In this document: one piece after another, positions 9,736-21,800 of the stretch
Layout of the letters: each line of letters begins with the position of its first letter
Numbering within the stretch: the stretch's first letter is position 1
From: Nereocystis luetkeana
Taxonomy: Eukaryota > Sar > Phaeophyceae > Laminariales > Laminariaceae
Direction of reading: 5' to 3'
DNA: 64,000 nt
NCBI GenBank assembly: GCA_031213475.1
Contig: JARUPZ010000037.1
Span: 2,358,222 to 2,422,221, forward strand
The notes under the pieces: model-generated
Told to the model about the DNA's origin: nothing
Database searches by the model: none
Seen by the model: the letters and a program-made list of their open reading frames with translations, nothing else
Made by a program: the position numbers and the translations under genes

Positions 9736-11419
9736 AGCGCGAGGATGCCATGAGATGGGGGGTGAAACACGTTCGATATTATGCATCGAAACTTTAATCA
9801 TTACTTTCAATACGATTCGCAACACTACGTTGTAGTTTCAATAGTGGTATCTGCGTATCTCTGATATTTCTTCGGGTGTCGTTACTATTACTATTGATAG
9901 TACACATATTTGCCGTTACACAGCAGTAGTAGTGGTACAGCTCTTTAGGGTGCGTGCACACATCAACAACGTGTGCTGCTCTTCAGGGTTGATTTGATTG
10001 TTGGATGCTTCGGTCCAAATCGATCTGGTGATTAGCTGATTACATTCTTTTTTTTTCTTCAAGACAGTCAACTGCGAGGCGATGATGGGAGTAACAGTCA
10101 TGATGTGGTTGGTGTGGTTGTCGACCCTTTTCGTTCTTTTCAACCATTGTGCATTGCCAGCATTATTTTAACCCTTTTAGAGCCGCAGTCCCGATTTGGG
10201 GACAAATTACTTAGAATTCGAGTGCTTTGTCCCCAAAACGGGACCGCGGTTCTAAAGGGGTTAAGCAGATGCCGGCCCCAGCTATCCGAGCGGGGCCTTG
10301 GTTTTCTCGTGCATGGAGCCCCTTCCTCCACACCCTCTCCCAAGCGTAGGCCACAGCAGTAGTTGCTATAGTATTGTGTGATGTGATGCCACTGCTTGCA
10401 ACTATTGTTAAGATCAGAGATCGGGACACTTTGTATCCCTGAACAGGTTTGCCTGTATTAAGTCGGTACTCGTTGGTACTCACGTTGCTTAAAAGATAGA
10501 AGCAGAGCAGCTTTGTTCCTTTCGTGCACGGTAAAGACTGAGACCGCACGTTCGTGCCTTTCTGGAAAACCCCTGGTTTTCCACGTAATATACGCCTTCC
10601 AAGTACTACAAAATAAGATCCCAGTGCTGCCTGAACCCAGGTAAATTACCGGGCCTTCAACCTCATTCAAGGCAATATAATGACACTAGCTCACTCTGAT
10701 GAGCCATATATGCAGAATTATGGGAAACTCATGGAAACCCCGATCCCACGAACTAGAACTTGAGTCGAAGATGCGGCTACTCAAAATCCACTCCCACACC
10801 TCTGAACGGCAAGGCAACGAAGCCGGCAAAGTACGCAACAAAAAGAGATAGAGGAAGGAAGACCTAGCCTCAAGGGGCAGGAATAAATCGCCAACGAAAG
10901 CCATCGCCATGCCACCCGCAACGGGGGGGGGGGCGAGGAAGGTGCATGGAAAAGCGAAAAGTGAATACCGAAAACGAGAAGAAAAATAACACGGAAGATG
11001 CCAAGAACCAACTAAAACCAGGCCACAACTCTGGAAACGCGTCCTGTGCCACAAAAGAGTGGCCCGATTACCCACATCAGCCCCGACGCTGAGCGGGGGG
11101 GGTAGGCAGGACAAAATACGCAAAAACATCCCCAACCGAGCCCAAGAAAAAAAAAAACAGAAACAAGCCCAGCCGCAAAAAAAAACCCGACCCGAAAACT
11201 CGGGAAACGTCAAGTAGTAGAAGAACCACCCCCCAAAGTCCAGGAAAACGTCAAGAAAAACTGAATCGAGTGCTGCCGAGAAGCGTCTAACACTAGCCTC
11301 TTATATTTTGTGATGTTACTATTAATAAGTATACTGCAAGGCGTCAGAAGCACTAGAAAAAAAAATTACCCACCACTGTACATGCTACTTCATACGCCCC
11401 CCTCCATTTGGTATGTCAG
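9736..11419. other. Intergenic; foldback element and no recognised gene
   Basis: Apart from the TTAA foldback element at 10168-10264 I see no gene. A 175-codon minus-strand frame (10686-11213) is rich in Phe, Leu, Ser and Cys because the plus strand there is purine-rich; it has no recognisable domain. Confidence 0.4.
10168..10264. mobile_element. 97-bp foldback element bounded by TTAA
   Basis: Two ~38-base arms are complementary: TTAACCCTTTTAGAGCCGCA.. at the left and ..GCGGTTCTAAAGGGGTTAA at the right, continuing inward through GGGAC/GTCCC and TTTGTCCCC/GGGGACAAA. TTAA at both ends is the target of piggyBac-type elements, so this may be a piggyBac-related MITE; with one copy that is inference. 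Confidence 0.6.
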
Positions 11420-11712
11420 CATCCGCGTTCTTACATCGCCACGGACTACGGCACCCTGTCTCCTTCTACGCGATGGGCAGGCCACATTTCCGCCCGTCGT
11501 GCCCTTCGCCTCGTTACTGGGATTGCGTCGCTCCTTTTCATCGCGTATCGGCTACTGTACCGTACTGCGACCCACATTAACCTGTCCATCCCTCCTCTTG
11601 TTGCACCGCTCAAGGAATCGTCGGCTGGGAGACGTCAGGTGGGCGCAGCGCAACGGTTGGGAAAAGTATGCTTGAAAGCTGAGGCGAGTGCCATCATTGA
11701 TGGCCTAAAAAC
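11420..11712 (+). CDS. Candidate exon with one membrane span (hypothetical protein)
   Basis: Open in one frame from an acceptor-like TATGTCAG to a strong donor GTGAGT at 11713 (phase 2). It encodes about 97 residues with a hydrophobic span LRLVTGIASLLFIAY followed by RLLYRTATH, then the polar stretch ESSAGRRQVGAAQRLGKVC and an end IIDGLKT. No family is recognised. A diverged copy at 48540-48890 keeps RxALR, the hydrophobic stretch and SAGRxQVGAAxRLG, which argues that this sequence was once coding. Neighbouring exons were not found, so the exon may be an orphan fragment. Confidence 0.4.
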
Positions 11713-11747
11713 GTGAGTGTGAACGATTGTGGGGGGAAATATTTTTG

Positions 11748-11872
11748 GGTTCTGTTAAAAGGACTACCCTGGGCTGGGGAATCGATCGATTTTTTACCCC
11801 TATAGCTCAGTAGGTAACACCTTCACATTGGACGTCGTCCAGGTCACGGGTTCGAACCCCCCTTCGATCGTT
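11748..11872 (+). repeat. tRNA-like SINE fragment, copy 1
   Basis: Leader GGACTACCCTGGGCTGGG-AATCGATC, then TAGCTCAGTAGGTAACA (RNA polymerase III box A-like) and GGGTTCGAACCC (box B-like). It does not fold into a full cloverleaf because the D and acceptor stems are poor. It is repeated with changes at 12018. Confidence 0.55.
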
Positions 11873-12014
11873 TCTTTGCAGAAACGCTTGCGCAGCGCTA
11901 TCATAAAAACACATCTCCCTGGTTCCCCAGGTATCGAAACGCAGCGGGTAGGTCAGCGTACAGACGTATACGGTTCTGAAACCCCAAAGATCCCGCCGTT
12001 CAGAAAGAGGGGAG

Positions 12015-12105
12015 AGTGTTATAAGGATTACCCTGGGCTAGGTAATCGATCAATTTTTGAGCCCTGTAGCTCAGTAGGTAACATCTTCAGTTCCAGGAAC
12101 TGAGT
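12015..12105 (+). repeat. tRNA-like SINE fragment, copy 2, truncated
   Basis: Same order as copy 1: GGATTACCCTGGGCTAGG, AATCGATC, TGTAGCTCAGTAGGTAACA, then the match ends before a box B. The separation from copy 1 is about 265 bases. Confidence 0.55.
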
Positions 12106-13419
12106 TTTTCTGTCGAGTATACGCGTTTTTCTCGGCGGAACAGTAAAAAACACTGGTAGACTGCTCGAAATGCTCCCCGGATTTTCCCGAGGGCTCTCTG
12201 GGAACAGTTTTCTGTTCATCCAGAATCCTGGTTTGATTTTGGAGCAGCCAATCAGTTTTCTCTGGAGGGTCGAAAATAATATTGTTTGTCTGAACTGGAG
12301 CAAGAAATAACGGAACTTTGGAGATTTTTGGAAAAAAATCATGATGTCCTCAGAATTGGCAATAATCAGTAACAGCCAATTTACGACTTTGGAGAAACGG
12401 AAAACTGTTCAAGAAAGTTCTCGGAAACTAAAAGGAGCATTCGGAGATGTCTACCGGTGTTTTTGATAGTCTCGGCGAGTAAAGCGCGGGCTTTCGGCAA
12501 AAAAACAGTTGTTTGAGCCCCTCAAGAACAATTTTCGATTATAATAGTTGGCGACAGCATGTTAATAGTACACCCCACGATTTTCAAGCGTATATATGCC
12601 TTCAGGATCAACATTCCCATGCTGCACGATAATAGTTGGTGACAGCATAGTATACCCACGATTTTCAAGCGTATATACGCCTTCAGGATCAACACTCCCA
12701 TGCTGCACCTTCATGCTGTGATCGTGTCATAAACAAAAGTAAAGATCTGAAATCCCTACCCCTTTGGTAGACTACAGCAGTAGCAGCTGAGGCTTCATCT
12801 TTCGGCGAGCATTGTTGTGAACACGGAAGAGGGATCTGGGGGGGGGGGCTGGTTGATCACGCTCTACTCAGGGCCAGCACTTTGCCGAAGCACCTGGGAT
12901 GACCACCCTCGCCGACACGAGAAAAAGAAAACCTAAATTAATATTACTAAAAAAGGAAATAACAGATCGACTCTGCCGGATTGAGGCCGGACAGAGAGTC
13001 CGCCTGAAAGAGTGCTGTGGGCGATGTTCTACAGCAGCAAGTAGCAACATCCGTTATACCCCCAAGATCCATATATACCTACAGTAGGAAACCCGGGCAT
13101 GTACTCCGAATGCCCCCTGACGACCACAGATCGGCATTGCACAAGCCACCACAGCGCACACTGAACGGTGGCCGACCCGAGTAGCACAAGTACAGTAGTA
13201 AAATATGGAGCGGCACGCATTGCACCTGGCTCCGGGATACCGCGATCGTGTGATCCGACGAGCTCAAAACGCTGTCCCCCCTCTTTCTCTCCCCGTCGTG
13301 CCCCACGTTCCACCACCCCCTACTAATTTTACACCGGTGCGGCTGCTCTTCTTCGCCCTTCCTGCGACCACAGCAGGAAACAGAAAAAGCCATACGTCAC
13401 AGCAGCGATTCCGCTTGTC
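12106..13419. other. Intergenic or 5' region of the kinase locus; short tandem duplication
   Basis: 12540-12709 is a two-copy tandem duplication (~87 and ~81 bases), each running from ATAATAGTTGG to CCCATGCTGCAC. A 63-codon ATG frame at 12899 (MTTLADTRKRKPKLILLKKE) is basic and might be a first exon for the coiled-coil exon downstream, but no splice link can be shown. Confidence 0.35.
12540..12709 (+). repeat. Two-copy tandem duplication
   Basis: Both copies share ATAATAGTTGG(C/T)GACAGCAT, CCACGATTTTCAAGCGTATA and CCTTCAGGATCAACA(T/C)TCC; they differ by a few bases and a short gap. Confidence 0.8.
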
Positions 13420-14091
13420 TTGGTAGACTGTAGTCGGGCTGAATTCGTGTCTCTGACGGAGCCGGGCGCTAGTCGAAAGGGACACCCTTCGTTAGCGCCG
13501 GCGGCCGTGGCGAAGCGGTGGGCGACCCGCCAGGTGCACAGCACACGCACTGCCAAGCAGCTTTTGGACGCGGCGTCGGACCTGAACCCATCGGGGAAGC
13601 GGAAAAAGGCGATCCAACGAGCGCTGTCCATCCTGAGGCACGATACAGGTATCGATGGAGCAATCGCGGGCGTGGGGGGCATAGCCCTTGAACTGCAGCG
13701 TCGCTTGGAGGGTCCGCAGACGGCCCCCGACCAAGACCGGCTCAGCGATGCCTGCGCTGGGCAATCAGAAGTCGGCGGCGGCAGTGACAACGAGCAGCGC
13801 GCGCAGGGGTGTGTGGTAGCACCTTCTCCATACCCGCCGCAGGAACGAGAACGCGGCCCAGTCAGTACGGTAGAAAACCCAGGATTGGGGGACAGGAAGG
13901 CCTGCCCTGGAGACGAGACGCGGATGGACTTGGTAGGAGAGGCTGAGCGGTTCAAGAACCTCGCCCAAGACGAGCAACGTAAACGGGTCGGAGCCGAAAA
14001 GAAGCTGATTGAAGTCATGGAGCAGCTGCGTAACACGAGGGAAGACTACGAAGCCCGGCTCCTCGAGGTATACGAAAAATTAACCGAGACA
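13420..14091 (+). CDS. Coiled-coil exon, possibly an N-terminal exon of the kinase gene
   Basis: Open for about 224 codons and ending at a consensus donor GTAAGT (14092) in phase 0. The frame has no ATG until 13924, so the exon probably begins at an acceptor near 13425-13433 and an upstream exon exists. The C-terminal 50 residues are a strong coiled coil (ERFKNLAQDEQRKRVGAEKK continuing to LLEVYEKL); the first half is Ala/Arg-rich with a basic GKRKKAIQRAL segment. It could be the N-terminal part of the kinase gene, whose acidic exon can begin at 15956 in the same phase, or a separate gene. High GC and absence of stops support coding. Confidence 0.5.
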
Positions 14092-14175
14092 GTAAGTATA
14101 CGGTAGAGAATAGGCGACCCTCTGCGGTAGAATCAGAGTTATCGACTATGCATACATGGTAAAACGTGAGCAACC

Positions 14176-14287
14176 CTATTACGGGGGACCATAGTAAACA
14201 GGACCAAATAGTGTTAGTAAAAATAGGGAAATATGTAGGTTCTTGTGCGTACCGTAGGTCCTATTTTTCTATGGGCCTCTGTAATAG
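14176..14287. mobile_element. MITE family T, copy 4
   Basis: TATTACGGGGGACCATAG at the left; the right end ATGGGCCTCTGTAATAG is slightly decayed. TA on both sides. It lies in the stretch between the coiled-coil exon and the kinase exons. Confidence 0.8.
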
Positions 14288-14704
14288 CCCTTTCCCTAAC
14301 CTTGGACTTGTCGTTGTCGTGTGTCGGGCACCATGTGATGAGCTGAGTACGGCGCAACTAGTAGGACACTGTGTTGGTGATAGTGTGAACGTTCGTGTGG
14401 TGCCTTTCGAATTGCGTGTCATTATCGTTTTCTGAGTCGTGGGAGAGAGAGACCCCCCCCCCTCGGCCAGATATCTGTATAGCACTCTCCTGCAAATATC
14501 CCGAGTTTCTCGACCGAACTGTTTTACCGTCTCTCTCCATACGATGATACCGGCCGGGTTCCAAAGTAATAATAGTACGGCGTACAGTTTTTTCGGAGGA
14601 TCGAAGCTATCCTTTGGCCTCGAAAAGACGGGAAGCGATCGCGACAATTTTGGCGACATGTATTCGAAGCCAGACAATAAAAGCAATGTTCCGTTTTTTC
14701 CCGA

Positions 14705-14815
14705 CTATTACGGGGGACCATAGTAAATAGGACCTATGGTACACACAAAGACCTATATGTTTACCTTTGTTTACTAACTATATTTGGTCCTATTAACTAT
14801 GGCCCCCCGTAATAG
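14705..14815. mobile_element. MITE family T, copy 5
   Basis: Same terminal repeats with TA flanks. Its interior (GACCTATGGTACACACAAAG) is like copy 1 at 7375, defining a subfamily distinct from the GTTAGTAAAAA interior type. Confidence 0.85.
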
Positions 14816-15230
14816 TCAGAGATGGAAAACTTAAAAACAGGTTGACGGAGTGTCAGAAGCTATAACCACACCGGCAGGAAATAAATTATTCATGAAAGCT
14901 AGCACATAATACAAGACGCTTCAACCCTATCAAAAGGTATCGCAGGAAAAACAATCCGATCTAAGCGAACACCCATGTACGTACCTGGTGTTTTTTTTTT
15001 GTAAATCGCGAACACTAGCCACAGTTTTCCCCGCCTTCCCACTTACCGCCGAGCCCGTCACGTTTCGTTTGTTAAAAGCTTTCACAAAAGAAAAAGAAAC
15101 CAAACATTTGGAGCAAATCTCCCTACAAGATTGAACGAAAGGACGGCACGTTCGCGCTGACACCAGAGCCCCCCCCCCCCCCCTTCCCTTCCCTCCGCCG
15201 TCACCCATTTGCATCCAAATCATGCCCCAG

Positions 15231-15357
15231 ATCACCGCCCGGTGTACTTGTACCGCCAATATGGAAAATCTACAGGGTCTTCGGACGGAACAGCCGCCAA
15301 CGCTCGATGCCTGTCGTGGGTACGTGCTGCCGGATACCACCATTGCGAAGGCGCAAG
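15231..15357 (+). CDS. Candidate internal exon between coiled-coil and kinase exons
   Basis: A C/T-rich tract (15168-15200) leads to CATGCCCCAG, after which a 42-codon open stretch reads ITARCTCTANMENLQGLRTE and onward to a possible donor GTTTAC at 15358. Its entry phase (0) fits the coiled-coil exon donor. Its exit phase (1) does not fit the simplest start of the acidic exon (phase 0 at 15956), so the connection is unresolved. It might instead be a chance frame. Confidence 0.25.
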
Positions 15358-15859
15358 GTTTACAAGAGTTTGTTTGTTGTGCACTTTTTGGTGTGTAGAT
15401 ATTTCGTGGTTTTCTAGGCCTACCCCACCTTGAAGAAATCACCCCCTTGTTCTCCTACTGTTTTTTTCTGTTGGATCGTGCGCCAGAAGCAATTTTCGGT
15501 ATTGCTTTCTACTTCTGCGTTGCCGTTCAAAACCCAGACCACCCGCATACCAATGGTGTGCGGTATCGTGTGTAGCAGATCAGGGTTGCCGCAAGAGCAG
15601 GAGATGTCTTTCGACAACAGCAGGCAGGTTTTTTTACAACCAAAATGTTATCAAGGCCAACCGCAGCCAGGTTTTTGGACAACCAAAATGTTTTCAAGGC
15701 CTCCTGAAACGCTTGAAAAAAGGTTTTTGAAGCGGCTTAAAACGACACGGCGCAGGTCGATCAGCATTCTGAGCCTTAGCGATACATACATACGCCCTTC
15801 TATGGTAGCCAGCACGGGGTGAGACCCTCCTCGAGACATAACCGACCTGAACTAGCTCT

Positions 15860-18800
15860 ATGCTTGGACGTCCCCTCCGCACTCAACCATCTAGGTCTAG
15901 AGAGACCCTCGGCACGGCGTCAACCGTACCCTGCTCTCTGTCCTCGGAAAGCCAGGGAACTCGCGGTAGGGGAGGGGGCGGGGGGGCGGGCGGCAGTAGC
16001 AGCGGTGATTCGAGCCCCGAACCGTGTATTGAATCGGCCCCGACCGCTGAAAGCCAAGACGAGAAGGAGGAGCGCTATACGCAGAGGGGGTGGGTTGAAA
16101 CGGTGAAGGGAGGGGGGGAGGGGGAGGAGCAGGAGGAGGAAGAGGAAGAGGAGGGGGGGGAGACCAAGGACGCTGTTGAGGAGGTGGAGGAGGTGAAGAC
16201 GGAGGAAAGGGGGGCAGAGATTGATGGAGAGGGAGAAGGGGACAACCGGGGAAGGGAGGAAGAGGAGGGGGCGGAGGATGAAGAGGACGAGGACGACGAG
16301 GAGGAGGAGGAGGAGGGCGGCGAGACCAAGGACGCAGTTGACGGGGTGGAGGAGGTGGAGACGGAGGGAGGGGGGGTAGGGGTTGACGGAGACGGAGAAA
16401 GGGGCAGACGGGGAGGGGAGGAAGAGAAGGACGAGGAGGAGGACGAGGAGGAGGAGGAGGAGGAGGAGGGAGAGGAGGAGGAGGAGGATGAGAGGGGGGG
16501 GGAGAACGAGGATGCAGTTGAGGGGGTGGAGGCGGTGGAGAGGGAGGGAGGGGTGGTAGGGGTTGACGGAGAGGGAGGAAGGGACAGCAGGGGAGGGGAG
16601 GAAGAGAAGGGCGAGGAGGTGGAGGGGACAGTGGAGAAGGATGGAGTGGTTGCAGGGGAGAGTGGGGAGGAGGAGAGCGAGGAGGGGGGAGATGAAGACG
16701 ACGAGGAGGACGACATGGAGGACCGCCACAACGAGGAGGTGAAGGAAACAGACAGACCGGAGGGGCACCCCGTGTCGCCACCTGTGGTCTACGCGCCCCC
16801 CCTCGGAACCGTCGAGGAAACCCCCATATACAGATGGCTAAGAAGGGCTGAGCTTGACGAAGGGGGCGTTGCCTTCATGGATGACATTCAGGATCCAGAG
16901 GGCGGGGGGTGCGGGGGGGGCGGCACTGGTAGCAGCGGTGATTCCAGCAACGAAACGCGCGATGGTATCGAGTCGGCCCCGACAGCTGAAGACGACAACC
17001 AGAAGGAGGAGGATGATACGGAGAGGGAGGGGGTGGGAGCGGCGAATGGGAGGGATGGGGAGAAGGAAAGGGAACAGGAGGAGGGTGGGGAGGATATGGC
17101 CAACGCTTTTGAGGGGGAAGAAGAGGTGGAGAGGGAACAGGAGGAGGGTGGGGAGGAGATGGTCAACGCTTTTGAGGGGGAAGAAGAGGTGGAGAGGGGG
17201 GGAGGGGCGGGGGGGGTTGACGGAGAGGGAGAGGAGAACGGGAGGGGAGGGGAAGGGAAGGAGGAGGAGGACAGTGACGAGGAGGAGGACAGTGAGGAGG
17301 AGGAGGAGGAGGAGAAAACGGAGGAGGGTGGAGTGGTTGTGGGGGAGAGTGAAGAGGAGGAGAGGGGGGAGGGGGAAGATGAAGACGATGCGGAGGACGA
17401 CATGGAGGACAGCCACAATGAGGGCAACGAGGAGGTTGAGGAAGAAGACAGACCGGAGGGGCACCCCGTGTCACCACCGGTGGTCAACCCCTCCCCCCTC
17501 GGAACCATTGAAGAAGACCCTATATACAGATGGCTAAGAAGGGCTGAGCTTGACGAAGGGGGTGTTGCTTTCCTGGATGACATTTTGGAGGCAGAGGAGG
17601 GAACCCTGGTAGAAATCGGGGCCGTCATCGGGGATGGGTCTTTCGGCGATGTTCGCGACATCGCAATCGTCGACGAGGCGAAGCAAGAGGCCGCCTTGCG
17701 TTTTTCAGGGGGGCGCGGCTTCGTCGTAAAGGGCCCTAAGGAGGTAGGCAGCCATTGAATCCCTTCATTCTTATTTATTCTGAGAGAGATGTGTCGGTTA
17801 TGAGTTGGGACCATACCCGCAAGCAGAGACAAGCAAGAACCGCTGTTTTTCATCTGGGACAGGCTGTCGCGCTTGCGCACAGCATCGAACATGCTGGTAT
17901 GTCATCCGCATTCAATCTGGCCAAGTGCCTGCCACACGTCTGTCTGCCACACGATGTATCGCGATGCTATCCTCGACGAAGGATTTGGCGGTCAGTTTTA
18001 CTGTTTGCTATCTAAAGATTGCAGCTGAGACGCGTTCTACGATAGAAGTAGCACATGTCCACTTTTTTGTTTCTGAATGACGGGCCTCCTTAACCCAAAA
18101 TCGTCGGAACGTCAATCGTACTTCGAAAAATAACGTTTTTGTATACTTGGGGCATAGGATTGTTCATCGGGAAGCAATTTCATTGTTGCTGAGGTCAGTT
18201 GTTGGGTGAAGTATGGAGCTCCTCAAGTGAGGAGCCTCGGAAAAATTAGGGTGAACCTCTACCGTAGAACGCGTCCTAAATCCAAATTTATGGCAGGCTA
18301 ATCGCGGATACGAACTATGGCTCACGAGTGTCTGGATGTTTACCGCAAACGACTCCCGCCTCCGCCACCTGCATCATACTCTACCCACAGGAAACGGCTG
18401 CACTCGGTTTCCTATCTCGCGAGGTTAGGATATTGCAGAGGTGAGCGTGGTTTTCGTTTGCTCTGATTGTCTGCTTGCAGATGCCGTCAATTGTACGAGG
18501 TATACACACACAACACGCGCGCTCTCACCACGCCCTACGTGCAGAGAGGCGGCTTGTGCAGCGGCCGGTCTCTATGTTGATGTTGTCAGTCGATGAGTGT
18601 ATTAAAAAACTGATGGGATCTCTGGCGTGCTCCAGGCGTCAATTACTTTCTCGACTTTCGAACATATTGTTTTTGTGCATTTGTTATATGTTGTACCGGG
18701 CATTGGTCTACCGTGCATCTCCAGGTGCACGTAGCGATAGAGAGCAGCGACCGCTCGCGCGTCTCGCAGGCATGGTGAGGTATGTGCCGAACACTATCGC

Positions 18801-21800
18801 GTTTGTAGAGGACGGAGGCAGAATCAAACTATGGACCAGTGTTTGGCATAGATAATTGGGTGTAAAATTGTTTGATTTCAGGCTGCGGGGGAGAGTAAGG
18901 AGGGAGAAAAAGAACACGGAATGTGAATGGCCGCCGTTTTCACTTGTGTTTCGTGCCTTGCGTACTCGTGTGCGAAACATCCATCGCGGCAGGCTAGGCC
19001 GTTTGTCGGGGACGCTGACTCCCTTCCACCGCCGCTTGTATGGTTGATCCGCACGTTTTATTCACGCTCCATCCTACCGTAGGTTCCAGTGTATCAGCCA
19101 CAAGAACTTGGTCCCCGTCGTCTCCCTTAGCGAGGCGCGCCAGCAAATAATGATGGAGAAAATGGCTGGCGACCTCCACGACTTGCTTGAAAACGAGGAG
19201 TTCATGAAGAAAGTTCCGAAGGCAAAACTCATGACGTGAGGAACGTCCACATTAAAAATAAACGACACAAAGTTATCCGTTTTTTAGTTATGTTTTTTTT
19301 TTTTCCCATCCCGTGCGCCGATGCCTTTCATCGCAACCCTTCGCCTTTGCGCGACGAAACCTGCTGTCTTTCGTTCCAACATGCGCCCAGGATGTTTCCC
19401 ACACATCCCAATTCCGCATCTCCCGGTTCATCGCTTCACCCCCTCCGCCCCCTTCCCTTTCCGCGTGTCAAAGCAAACTCGCCGGTATAGGGGATGCCTT
19501 GGCGTTCCTTCACGACAATGGCATTATCCACAACGACGTGAAGCCGGGCAACATCCTCCACGACCGGGGCTGCAGCAAGTTCGTTCTGACGGACTTGGGC
19601 TTGGCCGGAGGCGAGTGTGGAGACTGCCAAACAAGGAAACGCGCAGCTAATTACGACGTTTGATCGTTGACCCGTTCTACGATAGAGGTAGCACAATTCC
19701 GCTATTTTGTTTCTGAAACACGGGGTTCTTTGACCCCAAAACGTCGGAATTTCAATCTTGATTTCGAATTTGTTTTTTTTGTAGACTCGAGCGATGGGAT
19801 TATACGCCGCGATGCGTTTTGGTTTTTGCTGGAGTCCGTTTTCGGAGGGGGTATGGAGTTCCTTAAGTGAGGAGCCTCAGAGAAAATATAGGGTGAACCT
19901 CTATCGTAGAACGCCTCCGTTTGTCGAAGCACCGCAAGAGGAAATTCAAGACGCCAACAGAAATATGCCATCGCACTCAAGATGAGCCGAACCTATCACA
20001 AGCTGAATTTGACAACAACAAAAAACCCCAACCCTCAAAACTGTCGACCCCAACCAAGCGCAGAGGCCGGAAACCACTTGGCCACGAACGGAACTCCGCC
20101 GTGGATGCCGCCCGAGGCCGTCGAGTCGTTGTACGGAGAGGATGAAACGCCTGCATTCGTGATGGACGCCTCGTTCGATGCGTACTCCCTGGGCATCGTA
20201 GCTCACCAGCTGCTGACCGGGTCGCCTTTACCTCTAACCTGCGGAGAGGTGGGTGCCGTCGAGACTTCGTACCATGGGTACAGCAGCTGGTGGCATGGTG
20301 CCGGCTGGAACATAGCATGCGATGACTCTCTCAGTCGAAACTCCAACAAAGCTTCGAACGACAAAACTGCGTACCACCACGTGTGTGAGCTCGCGGGAAA
20401 CTAACTTGTTATACAGCTGGAGTAGCACGCGAAAGTACGGGAACGATCTCATCTACAGCAGCAGCAGCAGCAGCAGCGGCGGCGGCGGCGGCGGCAACAG
20501 CAGCAGCAGCGGCAGCAGAACGTCAGCTTTTAAAGAGGAATTGCGTACTGCTAGAAGTGTAGGTCACTCTTGTGGCATGCCGTCTGCTTTTCCGTTGCTA
20601 ACATGGTCGCAATTCGCTCCCCGTCCCTTGCAGATGACTTTCGCGCACAGGGAGCACACCCCTGAAAGTATGACGAAGACCATTCTGGGGAACTTTGTCA
20701 AGGTCCACCTTGACAGAGCCGACGCTGCGGACGACGCGACCCGCGACATGTTCCAGACAACTATACACAACCTCTACGTGAGCTTTTAAATATGTATACG
20801 ATCGTGTATGAATCGAAGTTTAATGTATTTACATCAGGAGTACTTATTGGCGTCGTTAACATGTATCGATATCAGCTGCGAGAAGCTCAGCAGATACCAT
20901 TTTGATAGGAGATGCGTGGCGTGTTCGTATGGTATCATAGCGGAATGATATTCCGATTCCATCTGGGGTGTGGAAGGGAACAAGCGTCGCTTGCACCTTG
21001 GGCGTGGAAGTTTTTTGTCGGCACATAAAGCATACCGGCAGGAGTTATTGGGGAATTTGACTATCGGAGAAAAGGGGAAGACACCAGTAAGGAATGTCGA
21101 TAAAATAGTCAGCAGTCTTCTATCGGGCCCGTTCTACTGTTCTAATGATGCTGCTGCGAAACATGTCGCGCATAACTGTGTTTTTCAGTCACCCCTACCG
21201 AGGGCACACCCCACCGTCACCCATCGCGAACAGACGCGTCTTGACGATACCTCTCGCTCGATATCAAGCCCCCTTCCTACACCTCTCCCCCCCCGCCCCC
21301 GCCCGTCCCCTCTCTTTGCTCCCCAAGGACTCGTACATCACCCAGGAGTGCCGCATGGGCAACTTGGAGAAGACACTCTTATCGGAATCAGTGTTTCCCG
21401 GGATCAAGGGGCTACGATTTAAGAAGGAGGTGAGAGATTTTGACGATTAACGGGGGTTCGTCTTGGGAGTACGGTATGATATTACTGAGTAAGATGGACC
21501 CGCGAACACCTTAGTCGTAGCTTGTATGCGGAAGAAACGAAGACAACGGTAGCACTGTAACTACCTTGGAAAGTAGATAGAAAAACATACCATGGTGATT
21601 GTTTCAGCTGGGTCAAGCTGGATATCCCACGGAAAGTGTGATGCCGGAGATCGGCTCCGTGCGACCGAAAATCTCCTAATTAAAACAATCATATAGTAGC
21701 CTTGAGACACTCGACGCCAAAATTGCGTTCCTTACTCGCGGGTGCTTTCTATACTACTTACAGGCAAGCTTGTGGTAGAAGATTCCGCACCCCAGTAAAC

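Noticed and set aside
10686-11213. 175-codon minus-strand membrane protein
   Set aside because: Apparent hydrophobicity comes from a purine-rich plus strand; no start context, no domain, no splice signals.
15897-17892. Long minus-strand and alternate-frame Pro/Ser/Leu-rich frames opposite the acidic kinase exon
   Set aside because: They are the complement of GAG/GAA/GGG runs; the plus frame alone contains the kinase glycine loop and ends at a donor.
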